A stretch of DNA of 64,000 bases from Flavobacterium laiguense (lineage in GTDB: Bacteria; Bacteroidota; Bacteroidia; Flavobacteriales; Flavobacteriaceae), in NCBI RefSeq assembly GCF_003097655.1, contig NZ_QCZH01000018.1:1-64000 (forward strand), in the 5' to 3' direction. The notes beneath the pieces were generated by a model that worked only from the letters and a program-made list of their open reading frames with translations, ran no database searches and was not told where the DNA came from. Numbering within the stretch: the first letter of the stretch is position 1; every line of letters begins with the position of its first letter. Below are positions 16,339 to 25,795 of this stretch, one piece after another. A program made the translations under genes and the position numbers.

Positions 16339-17608
16339 AAGAAAAAATGTTATTGCTATTATTTTAGGAGGTGGACAAGGTTCTAGATTATTTCCATTAA
16401 CAGCCAGTAGGTCTAAACCTGCTGTGCCGATAGCGGGGAAATACAGATTGGTTGATATTCCAATTTCAAATTGTATGAATTCGGATATTTATAGAATGTT
16501 TGTCTTGACACAGTTCAATTCAGCTTCTTTAAATGCCCATATTAAGAACACCTATAACTTTAGTATTTTTAGTCAGTCGTTCGTTGATATTTTGGCCGCC
16601 GAACAAACTCCCGATAATCCCACTTGGTTTCAAGGTACAGCCGATGCCGTAAGACAATGCATGCCACACTTTTTGAACCATGAGTTTGATTATGCTTTGA
16701 TTCTCTCTGGAGATCAGTTGTATCAAATGGATTTTAATGATATGCTTGACGATCATATTGAAGCCGAAGCGGATCTTTCTATTGCTACTTTACCCGTAAA
16801 CGATAAAGATGCCCCTGAATTTGGAATTTTAAAAACGGATTCAGAAAATTTTATTAAATCATTCATCGAAAAACCTGCAAAAGAATTATTACCCGATTGG
16901 AAATCTGAGGTAAGTGACGACATGAAAAGTCAAGGCAAAGAGTATTTGGCTTCAATGGGAATCTATATTTTCAATAGGAAATTATTAATCGAATTAATGT
17001 CAAATCCAGACACAAAGGATTTTGGTAAAGAAATCATTCCGCAAGCCGTTGAGAACAAGAAAGTACTGAGTTATCAATACGAAGGATATTGGACAGATAT
17101 TGGTAATATCGACTCGTTTTTTGAAGCTAACATTGGTTTAACCGATGATATACCACAATTCAATTTGTTTGATAATGATAATAAAATCTACACAAGACCC
17201 CGTTTATTATCGCCATCCAAGTTTCATAAAATAATGGTTGAGAGATCATTGATTTCTGAAGGTTGTATTATTCATTCTAAAGAAATTACCAAATCGGTTA
17301 TTGGAAACAGAACCCGAATTGGAGCGGATACGGTTATTCAACATTCCTATGTTATGGGTAATGATTTATACCAACATATTGATGACATCAATGAAGATAT
17401 AAAAAATAATAGACCATTAATTGGCATAGGGGAAAGATGCTTCATACATAATGCGATTGTGGATAAAAATTGCAGGATTGGAAATGATGTCTATATAAAA
17501 GGAGGAAAACATCTAGCCGATACTACAAATGAATTGTATTGCATCAAGGAAGGGATAGTTGTTATTCGAAAAGGAGCAATTATTCCGGATGGTTTTACTG
17601 TTAAATAA
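16328..17608 (+). CDS. glgC: Glucose-1-phosphate adenylyltransferase GlgC
   Basis: Makes ADP-glucose from ATP and glucose-1-phosphate, the usual control point of glycogen synthesis. The 426 residues start with IILGGGQGSRLFPLTASRSKPAVPIAGKYRLVDIPISNC, the nucleotide loop and allosteric-site region, followed by LSGDQLYQMDF, GIYIFNRK and YWTDIGNIDSFFEAN, and a C-terminal beta-helix with hexapeptide repeats. It overlaps glgA by 11 bases. A repeat element separates it from glgE. Confidence 0.95.
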   Translation: MKTKRKNVIAIILGGGQGSRLFPLTASRSKPAVPIAGKYRLVDIPISNCMNSDIYRMFVLTQFNSASLNAHIKNTYNFSIFSQSFVDILAAEQTPDNPTWFQGTADAVRQCMPHFLNHEFDYALILSGDQLYQMDFNDMLDDHIEAEADLSIATLPVNDKDAPEFGILKTDSENFIKSFIEKPAKELLPDWKSEVSDDMKSQGKEYLASMGIYIFNRKLLIELMSNPDTKDFGKEIIPQAVENKKVLSYQYEGYWTDIGNIDSFFEANIGLTDDIPQFNLFDNDNKIYTRPRLLSPSKFHKIMVERSLISEGCIIHSKEITKSVIGNRTRIGADTVIQHSYVMGNDLYQHIDDINEDIKNNRPLIGIGERCFIHNAIVDKNCRIGNDVYIKGGKHLADTTNELYCIKEGIVVIRKGAIIPDGFTVK

Positions 17609-17640
17609 TAATGCCAAAATTCTTCGAATAACAGCATTAA

Positions 17641-17776
17641 TTTACTTCGTCAGTTCGCTATCGCTCGTGTGGGCGTGACCCTCCGTAAAAACTACGGGTC
17701 GGGCTTTCCGTTCCCGCTTTTTTTTATCCCGTAAAAAAAACGGGATAAAAAAAGAGCTCCACTACAAACGAAGTTC
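17641..17776. repeat. Composite hairpin element with ATCCCG stem
   Basis: Two nested hairpins. GACCCTCCGTA pairs imperfectly with TACGGGTC (about 17677-17700). TTTTTATCCCG (17721-17731) pairs exactly with CGGGATAAAAA (17741-17751). Between them is GTTCCCGCT (17710-17718), and the outer parts carry CTTCGTCAGTTC and GAAGTTCACTGAAC words. The ATCCCG stem plus a flanking TTCCCGCT recurs inverted at 34198-34273. It splits the glycogen locus between glgC and glgE; the rest of 17609-17897 shows nothing else clear. Confidence 0.75.
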
Positions 17777-17897
17777 ACTGAACTCATATGAAAATAAAAA
17801 TTAAGTGAAGTAATCCCTCACGCAATCCACTACAAATTAAATATTTATTTTATGAATCAATAATATTTACTATTTTTAAGTACCAAAAAAGTATAAA

Positions 17898-19832
17898 ATG
17901 CAGAATCAAACCCGAATAATAATTGAAAATGTTTCCCCACAATTAGATTGTGGTAATTTTGCCATAAAAAGAATTGTTGGACAGAAAGTAGTGGTTACTG
18001 CTGCCGTATTTTCCGACGGACATGACGTTTTAGAATGTTGTGTAAAATTCAAACATGAAACCGAAAATAATTGGCAAGAAGTTCGAATGACTCCAGCCCA
18101 TAATGACGAATGGATCGCTGAATTCAAAGTTGAAAAACAAGGATTTTATACCTATTGCATTGAAGGTTGGGTAGACTATGCGCTAAACTGGCAACATGGC
18201 ACCGAACGCAAGATTAATGATAATCAACAGGTGAAGTCTGAATTGTTAGAAGGTGCGGAGTATGTTCGTGCCATTCTTAATGTTGTTGATGCTTCCGAAA
18301 ACGAATATCTGAATCGTTTAAACCATTATTTTACAACCGAATCAGAATATGAAAATGCGGTAAAAGAAGCAAAATCTCATGAATTAACTCGAATATTCAA
18401 AAAATATCCCATTCGATTATTAGAAAATAAATCGAATGAACTTAAAGTTTATGTCGATCGCAAAAAAGCATTATTCAGCACTTGGTATGAGTTTTTTCCA
18501 CGATCTGCATCAGCCGAAAAAGGCAAACATGGAACTTTTAAAGATTGCGAAAGACTATTGCCACGTGTTGCTGCCATGGGATTTGACACCTTATATTTTC
18601 CGCCAATTCATCCAATTGGAGAAGTAAACAGAAAGGGAAAAAACAACGCTACCCATGCGGTATCTGGAGATGTAGGTTCTCCTTGGGGAATTGGTTCTCA
18701 TCATGGCGGACATAAATCAACACATCCAGAATTAGGTTCTATAGAAGATTTTAAACAATTAGTACAAAAGGCACAAGATTTAGGGATTGAAGTTGCTATG
18801 GATTATGCTCTTCAAGCAGCTCCAGATCATCCTTATGTAAAAGATTTTCCACAATGGTTTAAATGGAGACCGGACGGAACGGTACAATATGCCGAAAATC
18901 CGCCTAAAAAATATCAGGATATTCAACCTATTTATTTTGAAAGTACCGATTGGAAAAATCTTTGGAAAGAATTATTAGACGTTGCTTTATTTTGGATTGA
19001 AGAATGCAATATTAAAATTTACAGAGTTGACAATCCGCACACTAAACCCTTTTATTTCTGGGGTTGGTTGATTTCAGAAATCAAGAAAAAACATCCTGAC
19101 GTTTTGTTTTTGGCAGAAGCTTTCACACGCCCAAAAATCATGAATGAATTGGCAAAGCAAGGTTTTAGTCAATCGTACACCTATTTTACATGGCGAAATT
19201 CTAAAAAAGAATTAACCGAATATGTTGAGGAGCTAACACAAACAGAACAAAAAGAATTTTACAGACCTAATTTTTGGCCCAACACTCCAGATATCAATCC
19301 TTATGCATTACAAAGTGGTAATGAATCGGTGCATTTGCATAAATATTTCCTTGCAGCGACATTAAGTTCAAGTGTTGGAATTTATGGTCCTGTTTTTGAA
19401 TATATGGTTTGTACCCCAATGGCACATGGAAAAGAAGAATACTTAGATTCTGAAAAATACCAATATTACAAATGGGATTGGGATAAACAAAACAAGCTAA
19501 CCTCCATAATTAGCCGTATCAATGCCATTAGAAAAGAGGAAGCGTCTTTGCAGCAAACGAATAATATTGTTTTTTGTGACACCAATAATGATCAAGTGAT
19601 TGCTTACTACAAATTTGATGACGATAAGCAAAATGAAACTTTGATGGTAGTAAGTTTAGATGCCTTTCATACCGGTAAAGCGATGGTAAAACTACCTGTA
19701 AATGAACTTGGAACCCAAGCCATTCATGTTTCTGATTTGATAACTGGAAATACTTATTTATGGGACAAAGAATGGAATTATGTTGAACTTTCACCCGAAT
19801 TGCCTTTTCATTTATTTAAAATACAGAAATAA
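17898..19832 (+). CDS. glgE: Alpha-1,4-glucan:maltose-1-phosphate maltosyltransferase GlgE
   Basis: GH13_3 enzyme that extends alpha-1,4-glucan with maltosyl units from maltose-1-phosphate. The 644 residues show an N-terminal domain (about 1-190), a GH13 barrel with YFPPIHPIG, the GlgE-type VAMDYALQAAPDHPYV (about 299-314), the nucleophile Asp378 in YRVDNPHTKPFYFW and the acid Glu407 in FLAEAFTRP, and a C-terminal beta domain. These strings separate GlgE from TreS and amylases. Its stop overlaps the maltokinase start by one base, so the two are coupled. Length fits the family. Confidence 0.93.
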   Translation: MQNQTRIIIENVSPQLDCGNFAIKRIVGQKVVVTAAVFSDGHDVLECCVKFKHETENNWQEVRMTPAHNDEWIAEFKVEKQGFYTYCIEGWVDYALNWQHGTERKINDNQQVKSELLEGAEYVRAILNVVDASENEYLNRLNHYFTTESEYENAVKEAKSHELTRIFKKYPIRLLENKSNELKVYVDRKKALFSTWYEFFPRSASAEKGKHGTFKDCERLLPRVAAMGFDTLYFPPIHPIGEVNRKGKNNATHAVSGDVGSPWGIGSHHGGHKSTHPELGSIEDFKQLVQKAQDLGIEVAMDYALQAAPDHPYVKDFPQWFKWRPDGTVQYAENPPKKYQDIQPIYFESTDWKNLWKELLDVALFWIEECNIKIYRVDNPHTKPFYFWGWLISEIKKKHPDVLFLAEAFTRPKIMNELAKQGFSQSYTYFTWRNSKKELTEYVEELTQTEQKEFYRPNFWPNTPDINPYALQSGNESVHLHKYFLAATLSSSVGIYGPVFEYMVCTPMAHGKEEYLDSEKYQYYKWDWDKQNKLTSIISRINAIRKEEASLQQTNNIVFCDTNNDQVIAYYKFDDDKQNETLMVVSLDAFHTGKAMVKLPVNELGTQAIHVSDLITGNTYLWDKEWNYVELSPELPFHLFKIQK

Positions 19833-21460
19833 TGGTAGATAAAATTAACGTAGCGGAATTTCAAAATACATTTGTTTTTAATACTGATTGGAATAATGCT
19901 TTTGAAGACGATAGTTTTATTAAAGTTTTTGCATCTGATATTTTAGAGAATTACATTATAAATAAACGATGGTATGGCGGAAAAGCCAGTACCATAAAAT
20001 ATATTGAAGTTGTTGATTCTTTTAAAATAGCTTCCAATGACAACACTTATTATGGAGTTTTATTGGAAGTGAATTTTAAAGAGGCGTTTTATCAGCACTA
20101 TTTTATGCCGTTAGCTTTTATGCCTGAAGAACAACTGGACACCAACACTATAATTGCTCCAGTTAAAATGAATGATAAAGAAGGTTATCTTGTTGACGCA
20201 CTACACCAAGAAGATTTCAGAAAATTATTGTTTGACAAATTGATTCATTCGAAAAAAATAGAAGATCCAAAAGTGAAATTTCACAAAGGGAAAAAATTTG
20301 AAGCTAAAGAATATATTTCTTCAAAGTTTATGGGAGTAGAACAGAGTAATACTTCTATTATTTATAACGATACATTAGTTCTAAAAATTTTCAGGAGGAT
20401 ATATATCAGTATGAATCCAGATTATGAAATTAGTCGTTTTCTCACTGAAAGGATGGATTTTAAAAGTTCCCCTGCTTATACCGGAAGCATTAGCGTAAAA
20501 ATGAGTGAAGGAGATATTACTTTAGCTTTGATGCAAGAATTGGTTCCCAATGAAGGGGATGCATGGAAATTTATGCTTGAAGAAGTAGATCAAATCTTTG
20601 AAAATTTAAAACTAAAAAAAATAACAATAAGCAAGCTTCCGGATATTGAATTATTTACACGATTAAAAATAAATGATGTTCCCCACGAAATTATTGATTG
20701 GGCTGGATTGAGTATATTTCTTCGAATTAAGACATTGGCAACCAGAACCGCCGAAATGCATATCGCCTTGGGCAGTGACACCCATGAAACTGCTTTTACT
20801 CCGCTTACCTATAATGGGGATTATTCGGTTTGGTTAAAGAACAGATTGACCTATCAGTTTCAAAATCGTTTGAATATTTTAGAAAATAATTTACATAAAT
20901 TAGACGGTTTAGCATTGGAATTGGCCAATCAATTTTTGGATCATAAAAAAGAGATTCGAAAAGTTTTCATTGATTTTGATTGGACTCAAATGAAATCGGA
21001 ACGTATTCGTATTCATGGGGATTACCACTTAGGTCAAGTTTTAGTAAACGGGGATGATTTTTATATACTTGATTTTGAAGGAGAACCAGAGAGTACAATT
21101 CGAGATAGAAAAGTAAAACAACCTCCAATGAAAGATGTTGCTGGAATGTTTCGCTCTTTTCATTATGCTATTTATGCTACGATTTTCAGTAATCCGGATA
21201 AATATCCATTCGAACAGGAAGAACTTTTTCAGGCTGGAGAAATTCTATTTAAATATTTCGTGGGTGTTTTTATCAATACTTATACCGAAGTGGCGCAAGC
21301 AGGCAATTTAAATATTGGATACCGAAAAGAAATTGATTTTTTATTGAAATATTGTCTACTCGAAAAAGCGATCTATGAATTGGGTTATGAATTAAATTCT
21401 AGGCCACGATGGTCTGTAATTCCATTGAGAGGAATTGCCAGTATAATGAATTTTAAGTAA
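19832..21460 (+). CDS. Maltokinase (Mak/Pep2-like)
   Basis: Phosphorylates maltose to maltose-1-phosphate, the donor for GlgE. The 542-residue protein has a kinase-like fold: an N-terminal lobe with NKRWYGGKAS and the ATP-site region VLKIFRRIYISMNPDYEISRFL, then the catalytic loop IRIHGDYHLGQVLV with Asp in HGDYH and the metal Asp in ILDFEGEP. In many bacteria this domain is fused to trehalose synthase; here it stands alone and overlaps glgE by one base. It is longer than actinobacterial Pep2, with extra sequence in the N-terminal half. Symbol left empty because both mak and pep2 are used. Confidence 0.85.
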   Translation: MVDKINVAEFQNTFVFNTDWNNAFEDDSFIKVFASDILENYIINKRWYGGKASTIKYIEVVDSFKIASNDNTYYGVLLEVNFKEAFYQHYFMPLAFMPEEQLDTNTIIAPVKMNDKEGYLVDALHQEDFRKLLFDKLIHSKKIEDPKVKFHKGKKFEAKEYISSKFMGVEQSNTSIIYNDTLVLKIFRRIYISMNPDYEISRFLTERMDFKSSPAYTGSISVKMSEGDITLALMQELVPNEGDAWKFMLEEVDQIFENLKLKKITISKLPDIELFTRLKINDVPHEIIDWAGLSIFLRIKTLATRTAEMHIALGSDTHETAFTPLTYNGDYSVWLKNRLTYQFQNRLNILENNLHKLDGLALELANQFLDHKKEIRKVFIDFDWTQMKSERIRIHGDYHLGQVLVNGDDFYILDFEGEPESTIRDRKVKQPPMKDVAGMFRSFHYAIYATIFSNPDKYPFEQEELFQAGEILFKYFVGVFINTYTEVAQAGNLNIGYRKEIDFLLKYCLLEKAIYELGYELNSRPRWSVIPLRGIASIMNFK

Positions 21461-21507
21461 AAATTAGTTGATTTCAATTTTCAACAAAAAAATAACAAAA
21501 TATAAAA

Positions 21508-23415
21508 ATGAACAAAGTACAAACCCATTCGCTTTTTACCGATTTTGACATTGATTTATTCAAAGCAGGGAAACATTTTAGACTTTACGAAAAATTAGGG
21601 GCTCATATAATTGAAGTTAATGGAGTAAAAGGAGTTTATTTTGCTGTTTGGGCTCCATCTGCAAAAACGGTTTCGGTAGTTGGTGATTTTAATCATTGGA
21701 GGCAAGGAGAGCATGAATTGCAAGTGCGCTGGGATTCATCCGGTATTTGGGAAGGGTTTATTCCCGGAATTGAGAAAGGAACGCTCTATAAATATAGAAT
21801 AGAATCGAATAATGGAGGTCTAATGACTGAAAAAGCAGATCCGTTCGCTTTTTACTGTGAGAAGCCACCCCATACAGCCTCCGTAATTTGGGATCTTGAT
21901 TATAAGTGGAAAGATACCAATTGGATGGAAACCCGCAAAGAGCATAATGACTTGGATAAACCCTATTCGGTTTATGAGGTGCATTTGGGTTCATGGAAAA
22001 GACAGGGTGAAGAAAATCGTTTTTTGACTTATTTAGAATTTGCAGAAGATCTTGTAAAATACGTAAAAGAAACTGGATTTACCCACGTAGAGTTCATGCC
22101 AGTAATGGAATATCCGTATGATCCTTCATGGGGTTATCAATTAATAGGATACTTTGCACCAACTTCTCGTTTTGGGGAACCACAAGATTTTATGGTACTT
22201 GTCGATAAATTGCACCAAGCGGGTATTGGCGTTATTTTGGATTGGGTTCCTTCCCATTTTCCTGATGACGCTCACGGTTTAGGATTTTTTGATGGATCTA
22301 ATCTTTTTGAACATCCAGATCGTAGAAAAGGCTATCATCCTGATTGGAAAAGTTTGGTTTTTAATTATGGACGAAATGAAGTACGTTCCTTTTTAATCAG
22401 TAATGCACTGTTTTGGTTGCAACATTATCACGTAGACGGACTTAGAGTAGACGCTGTTGCTTCTATGTTGTATTTAGATTATTCACGAGAAGAAGGGGAG
22501 TGGGAACCTAATATTTACGGAGGTAGAGAAAACTTAGATACCATAAGTTTTTTGAAAGACTTTAATGAAGCGGTTTATTCAAATTTTGAGGGTGTACAGA
22601 CCATTGCTGAAGAAAGCACTTCTTTTCCTATGGTTTCCAGACCTACATTTAATGGAGGATTGGGTTTTGGAATGAAATGGATGATGGGTTGGATGCACGA
22701 TACTTTAGAATATTTCCAAAAAGAGACAGTGTATAGAAAGTACCATCAAAATGATTTGACTTTTTCCATGACCTATACCTATACCGAAAATTTTATGCTA
22801 CCGCTTTCTCATGACGAAGTAGTGTATGGTAAAAAATCTATCGCAGGAAGAATGCCCGGTGATGAATGGCAAAAATTCGCCAATCTGCGATTACTTTATG
22901 GCTATATGTTTACGCATCCTGGAACCAAATTATTGTTTATGGGATCTGAATTTGGACAAAGCAGCGAATGGAATTTTGAGAGCAGTTTAGATTGGCATTT
23001 ATTACAATATCCTTTTCATAATGGTGTCAAATTATTGATTACTAAATTGAATGAATTATACAAAACAGAGCCTGCTTTACATGAAAAACAATTCAGCCCC
23101 GAAGGTTTTGAATGGATTAACTATTCAGACCATGAGAATGCCGTTATGTCTTTTATCCGAAAAGGGAATAATCCCAAAGATGATTTAATTGTAGTTCTTA
23201 ATTTTACACAAGTAATCCGAGAAAATTACAGAATTGGTTTGCCCAAGAAAGGAAAACTTACAGAAGTATTTAATAGCGATGCCATTGAATTTGGAGGAAG
23301 TGGAGTTCAAAACACCAATAAATTATTAATTGAAACTTCTCCTTATGACGGAAAAGAATATTCAACAGCGTTATTACTGCCTCCATTGAGTGTAGTAGTA
23401 TTTAAAGTTGCCTAG
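21508..23415 (+). CDS. glgB: 1,4-alpha-glucan branching enzyme GlgB
   Basis: Forms alpha-1,6 branches in glycogen. The 635 residues comprise a CBM48 domain (about 30-125, with VYFAVWAPSAKTVSVVGDFNHW), a GH13 barrel with nucleophile Asp315 in GLRVDAVASMLYLDYSR, acid Glu368 in TIAEESTSFP and the later LSHDEVVYGKKS block, and a C-terminal beta domain. It is shorter than the 730-residue E. coli form and lacks the extra N-terminal CBM48. It follows the maltokinase by 47 bases and closes the glycogen locus; a strong terminator comes after. Confidence 0.95.
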   Translation: MNKVQTHSLFTDFDIDLFKAGKHFRLYEKLGAHIIEVNGVKGVYFAVWAPSAKTVSVVGDFNHWRQGEHELQVRWDSSGIWEGFIPGIEKGTLYKYRIESNNGGLMTEKADPFAFYCEKPPHTASVIWDLDYKWKDTNWMETRKEHNDLDKPYSVYEVHLGSWKRQGEENRFLTYLEFAEDLVKYVKETGFTHVEFMPVMEYPYDPSWGYQLIGYFAPTSRFGEPQDFMVLVDKLHQAGIGVILDWVPSHFPDDAHGLGFFDGSNLFEHPDRRKGYHPDWKSLVFNYGRNEVRSFLISNALFWLQHYHVDGLRVDAVASMLYLDYSREEGEWEPNIYGGRENLDTISFLKDFNEAVYSNFEGVQTIAEESTSFPMVSRPTFNGGLGFGMKWMMGWMHDTLEYFQKETVYRKYHQNDLTFSMTYTYTENFMLPLSHDEVVYGKKSIAGRMPGDEWQKFANLRLLYGYMFTHPGTKLLFMGSEFGQSSEWNFESSLDWHLLQYPFHNGVKLLITKLNELYKTEPALHEKQFSPEGFEWINYSDHENAVMSFIRKGNNPKDDLIVVLNFTQVIRENYRIGLPKKGKLTEVFNSDAIEFGGSGVQNTNKLLIETSPYDGKEYSTALLLPPLSVVVFKVA

Positions 23416-23443
23416 TTTGTAAGAAATAGATAAACACTTTAAT

Positions 23444-23479
23444 CGTTGATAAATCTTGGTATTTATCAACGCTTTTTTT
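23444..23479 (+). terminator. Terminator after glgB
   Basis: CGTTGATAAAT pairs exactly with ATTTATCAACG around a six-base loop and is followed by a T run, 29 bases after the glgB stop. Confidence 0.88.
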
Positions 23480-23550
23480 ATTGTATTTTTAATTATTAAA
23501 ACAGAATTATTTTAAAATAGATATATTCGCACTACTAAAAACAGTAAAGT

Positions 23551-24879
23551 ATGGAACAATTACAAAAAGGAAGTAAAAAGCTATTAAACGCATGGGCATT
23601 TTACGATTGGGCAAATTCGGTTTACACACTTACAATTGCATCGGCTATATTTCCAATATTTTATGAAGCTTTATTTTCAGATCGTGATCATTACATTGAT
23701 GTTTTTGGACTTCATTTAAAAAACTCGGCTTTAATTAGTTTTATTACGGCAGCTGCGTTTTTAGTTATTTGCTTTATTTCTCCTTTATTATCGGGTATTG
23801 CTGATTATGTTGGAAATAAAAAATCATTTCTGAAATTCTTCTGCTATGTAGGGGCATTATCTTGTATGGGATTGTACTGGTTTAATCTTGAAAGTATTTA
23901 TATAGGACTTGTTTTTTATTTCTTCGGATTAATAGGATATTGGGGAAGTTTAGTTTTTTATAATTCCTATTTACCAGATATTGCTTTTGAAGAACAACAA
24001 GATAAAATTAGTGCCAAAGGGTATTCATTAGGATATGTAGGAAGTGTGATTTTATTGGTCATCAATTTGACGATGGTTATGAAGCCAAAACTTTTTGGTA
24101 TTACAGGAGCTGAAGGTGAAGCAGCAATGAAAGCCATGCGGTATTCTTTTATAATGGTAGGAGTATGGTGGATTTTATTCAGTCAATACACCTATTATTA
24201 TTTACCACAAGGAAATAATAAAGCAGCGAGGAAATTAACGAAGTCTGTTGTTTTTAATGGATTCAAAGAGTTGAAAAAGGTTTGGTTACTATTAAATGAA
24301 AACATCCCTTTGAGACGTTATTTAGGAGGTTTTTTTGTTTCTAGCATGGGAGTACAGACCGTTATGCTGGTTGCTACTTATTTTGGCGCTCAGGAAATTC
24401 AATGGTCATCTAAAGAAGAGAGCACCATCGGATTAATTATTTGCATTTTATTAATACAATTAGTTGCTGTTATCGGAGCTATTATAACTTCAAGAGCTTC
24501 GGAAAAATTCGGAAATATTCCAACCTTAATTTTTATTAATAGTATTTGGGCTGTATTTTGTGGGCTTGCCTTTTTTATAACATTGCCAATGCATTTTTAT
24601 ATTATGGCAACAGTTGCTGGATTTGTAATGGGAGGAATTCAATCTTTGTCACGTTCCACCTATTCAAAATTATTGCCTGAGACTGATGATACTACTTCGT
24701 TCTTTAGTTTTTATGATGTTGCAGAAAAAATAGGAATCGTAATTGGGATGTGTGTTTATGGTATTATTGATCAAATCACCGGAAGCCCGAGAATGGCGAT
24801 TGTTATTTTGGCAGTCTTTTTTGTAATTAGTATATTTTTATTAAGACGTGTACCAAAAAAGAGGCTTAATAATCTCTAA
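23551..24879 (+). CDS. MFS transporter, UMF1 type
   Basis: A 442-residue membrane protein with about 12 hydrophobic segments. The N-terminal AFYDWANSVYTLTIASAIFP and SPLLSGIADYVGNKKSFL match the UMF1 group of the major facilitator superfamily, whose eukaryotic relatives (Atg22) export amino acids from vacuoles. GGIQSLSRSTYSKLLPE lies in the C-terminal half, also typical. The bacterial substrate is unknown. It follows the glycogen locus after a terminator, so it is probably expressed separately; it converges on the sigma-factor operon. Confidence 0.85.
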   Translation: MEQLQKGSKKLLNAWAFYDWANSVYTLTIASAIFPIFYEALFSDRDHYIDVFGLHLKNSALISFITAAAFLVICFISPLLSGIADYVGNKKSFLKFFCYVGALSCMGLYWFNLESIYIGLVFYFFGLIGYWGSLVFYNSYLPDIAFEEQQDKISAKGYSLGYVGSVILLVINLTMVMKPKLFGITGAEGEAAMKAMRYSFIMVGVWWILFSQYTYYYLPQGNNKAARKLTKSVVFNGFKELKKVWLLLNENIPLRRYLGGFFVSSMGVQTVMLVATYFGAQEIQWSSKEESTIGLIICILLIQLVAVIGAIITSRASEKFGNIPTLIFINSIWAVFCGLAFFITLPMHFYIMATVAGFVMGGIQSLSRSTYSKLLPETDDTTSFFSFYDVAEKIGIVIGMCVYGIIDQITGSPRMAIVILAVFFVISIFLLRRVPKKRLNNL

Positions 24880-24939
24880 AGCAACACTGATTTTAAGTTA
24901 TTCGAATTGATTTAATTCGATGACTCAAAATAAAATTTT

Positions 24940-24992
24940 ACCACAGATTCACCGATTGTATTATTCCATCTGCGAATCTGCGGTATTTTTTT
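24940..24992. repeat. CACAGATT inverted repeat between convergent genes
   Basis: ACCACAGATTC (24940-24950) pairs with GAATCTGCGGT (24974-24984) with one mismatch and is followed by a T run. In this place it may serve as a bidirectional terminator. It is the same word family as 4795-4872. Confidence 0.65.
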
Positions 24993-25012
24993 TAGCTAAA
25001 ATTAAATTCTGA

Positions 25013-25738
25013 TTACATTTTCGAAATCTCACCAGAGCCATTGACTTTGGTGTCTTTTGTTTTAGGATTGCCTTTATAAGCGATATCTCCAGAACCAGAA
25101 ACTCGGGCATATAAACTCTCGCTACAATTTACTTTCATGTCGCCCGAACCAGAGACCGTTAAATTTGAATTTTTGGTGACCAAATTAACTGCATCAACAT
25201 CTCCTGAACCGGATATTTTGGAAGAAAAAACATCTGAACTTCCAGTTAGTACAACATCTCCAGAACCGCTTAGGTTGGTTTCAAAATCAGTAGCTTTAAC
25301 ATCTAAAGTTAAATCACCAGAACCTGATAATTTGGCTTTAAAAGTTGAACCAACAATAGTGCTTTTAGACTTAAGATCTCCAGAACCCGAAAGCGAAACA
25401 AAACTAATTTGTTCAAAAGGTACTGTCAGAACTATTCCTTTGTTGGTGCTGATATTTACATTTTTCTCGGTATGAATTTTCAACACATTTCCTTCGACTT
25501 CAACTTTTACATAAGGTAGTAAATTTTCTTCTCCTTGAATGGTTATCGCACCTTCTTTTCCTGAAACCAAAACCACATCAAAGAAACCCGACACATTTAT
25601 TTCGTCATACCCTGCAGTAGTTCGCTTTTCGGTAGTTACTTTTCCATTACCTTTTACTTTTTTATTTGACCATTGTGCATTTACAATTGTTGTCAAAAAT
25701 AAAGCGCATAAAGTGACTAATTGAATTGATTTTTTCAT
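25013..25738 (-). CDS. Secreted head-GIN / DUF2807 protein
   Basis: A 241-residue exported protein with a signal peptide (about 1-21, ending IVNAQ). The mature part is a putative adhesin domain of DUF2807 type: VSGFFDVVLVSGKEGAITIQGEENLLPYVKVEVEGNVL, then a run of SGSGDL-type turns (six SGSGD copies and one NGSGE), spaced about 20 residues apart. This pattern forms a right-handed beta-solenoid in related proteins. The role is not established; cell surface attachment or envelope stress sensing has been proposed for the family. It is the last gene of the sigma operon, 57 bases after the previous gene. Confidence 0.88.
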   Translation of the reverse strand: MKKSIQLVTLCALFLTTIVNAQWSNKKVKGNGKVTTEKRTTAGYDEINVSGFFDVVLVSGKEGAITIQGEENLLPYVKVEVEGNVLKIHTEKNVNISTNKGIVLTVPFEQISFVSLSGSGDLKSKSTIVGSTFKAKLSGSGDLTLDVKATDFETNLSGSGDVVLTGSSDVFSSKISGSGDVDAVNLVTKNSNLTVSGSGDMKVNCSESLYARVSGSGDIAYKGNPKTKDTKVNGSGEISKM

Positions 25739-25795
25739 TTTGATTGATTAAAATTAAAGATTGATTTATTGAACTTGATATTGTGATTGAAACTA

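Noticed and set aside
25130-25480. Regularly spaced CCAGAACC words as a CRISPR-like array
   Set aside because: The repeats are the codons of the SGSGD turns of the DUF2807 protein on the minus strand.
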